5,451 bases of DNA from Stomatobaculum longum. Its GTDB lineage: Bacteria; Bacillota; Clostridia; Lachnospirales; Lachnospiraceae. Made by a program: the position numbers and the translations under genes. Below the pieces are notes generated by a model. That model searched no databases. It was given only the letters and a program-made list of their open reading frames with translations, and was not told the origin of the DNA. Shown piece by piece: positions 4,943 to 5,451 of the stretch (position 1 is its first letter; every line of letters starts with the position of its first letter). Where the stretch lies: positions 1 through 5,451 of the forward strand of contig CAJPKN010000100.1 in NCBI GenBank assembly GCA_905370385.1, written 5' to 3'.

Positions 4943-5451
4943 TGTTACGAAAATGGATAAAAAAGCACCCTATTAGTTTGCTTCCCCTTGCGTTTTTATG
5001 CCTTGCGGTATTTTTCTTTGTTTATCGCGCAAGCCGAAATCATGACAATGCACTGCGCGGAGAGCTCGTGAGCACCGCTTATGCGGAAAATGCCAAACTC
5101 GGAGCGGATGAAAGCGGGGGGAAAGAGAGTACCGCAGAGACAAAAGCGGGGGAAACAAAGTCCGTTGCTCCGGAAACGGTGAGCGACGCGGAATATGTGA
5201 GCGTGTATCTTTGCGGCGCGGTGCAAAAGCCGGATGTCTACGAGGTGGCGAAGGGGACGCGTCTTAACGAGGTGCTGAAGCTCGCCGACGGTTTTCGGGA
5301 AGATGCTGCGAAAGACGCGGTCAATCTTGCCGCGATTGTGGAAGACGGGAGTATGATACGCGTGCCGACTTTAGAAGAGGCCGCAATGCACGCGGAGCCG
5401 TCAGGCGCAGCGCTTGCCGCGGAAGAAAATCGCGGAAAAGTGGATTTAAAC
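4942..5451 (+). CDS. comEA: ComEA, competence DNA receptor (3' truncated by window edge)
   Basis: The first 170 residues of a ComEA-type protein are present. ComEA is membrane-anchored outside the cytoplasmic membrane, binds incoming double-stranded DNA and delivers it to the ComEC channel. A basic N-terminus (MLRKWIKKHP) precedes one membrane anchor at about 11-28. A polar Ser/Glu/Lys-rich linker covers about 30-84. An SLBB domain spans about 86-143, with the characteristic VYLCGAVQKPDVYEV (88-102) and a later NLAAIVEDGSMIRVP (128-142). A second Ala/Glu-rich linker leads to GKVDLN at 165-170, the beginning of the GKVNINTA-type helix-hairpin-helix DNA-binding region, where the window ends. 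The rest of that domain is not visible. The start is GTG, chosen because AGGAGG (4931-4936) lies 5 nt upstream and because it precedes the membrane anchor. A comEC gene would be expected downstream. The leader can fold over the ribosome binding site. Confidence 0.92.
   Translation, partial: MLRKWIKKHPISLLPLAFLCLAVFFFVYRASRNHDNALRGELVSTAYAENAKLGADESGGKESTAETKAGETKSVAPETVSDAEYVSVYLCGAVQKPDVYEVAKGTRLNEVLKLADGFREDAAKDAVNLAAIVEDGSMIRVPTLEEAAMHAEPSGAALAAEENRGKVDLN

Overview
The window is ordinary chromosomal sequence from a bacterium of moderate GC content, with dense coding, strong AGGAGG-type Shine-Dalgarno sites and several transcription units in both orientations. A class II fumarase, a clostridial-type FolD variant and an SLBB-bearing ComEA together suggest a Firmicute of the class Clostridia, perhaps Lachnospiraceae. 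That placement is inferred from protein character; no rRNA or other marker gene is present.

Layout: (1) positions 1-111 hold the C-terminal tail of an unrecognised plus-strand gene, followed by a bidirectional terminator at 129-172. (2) fumC (fumarate hydratase, class II) lies on the minus strand at 182-1558. It is divergent from a half-size EamA-family membrane protein at 1674-2087; the 115-bp gap carries promoter elements. (3) A second bidirectional hairpin at 2154-2192 separates the EamA gene from the convergent argG (argininosuccinate synthase) at 2208-3704 on the minus strand. This ArgG has an unusual lysine-rich C-terminal tail of roughly 80-95 residues. (4) A 313-bp AT-rich divergent intergenic region (3705-4017) separates argG from folD (4018-4860, plus strand). 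(5) A good sigma-70-type promoter and a short leader that can fold over the ribosome binding site precede comEA (4942 to the right edge, truncated), the DNA-receptor gene of natural competence.

The genes do not form one pathway, though some connect. ArgG makes argininosuccinate, whose cleavage by ArgH releases fumarate, the substrate of FumC. FolD supplies one-carbon folates for purine and methionine synthesis. ComEA belongs to DNA uptake, with its usual partner comEC probably just beyond the window. No mobile element, CRISPR array, tRNA or rRNA was seen. The points most worth a second look are the basic tail on ArgG, the replaced canonical catalytic residues in FolD, the structured comEA leader, and a possible tiny hydrophobic ORF upstream of argG.
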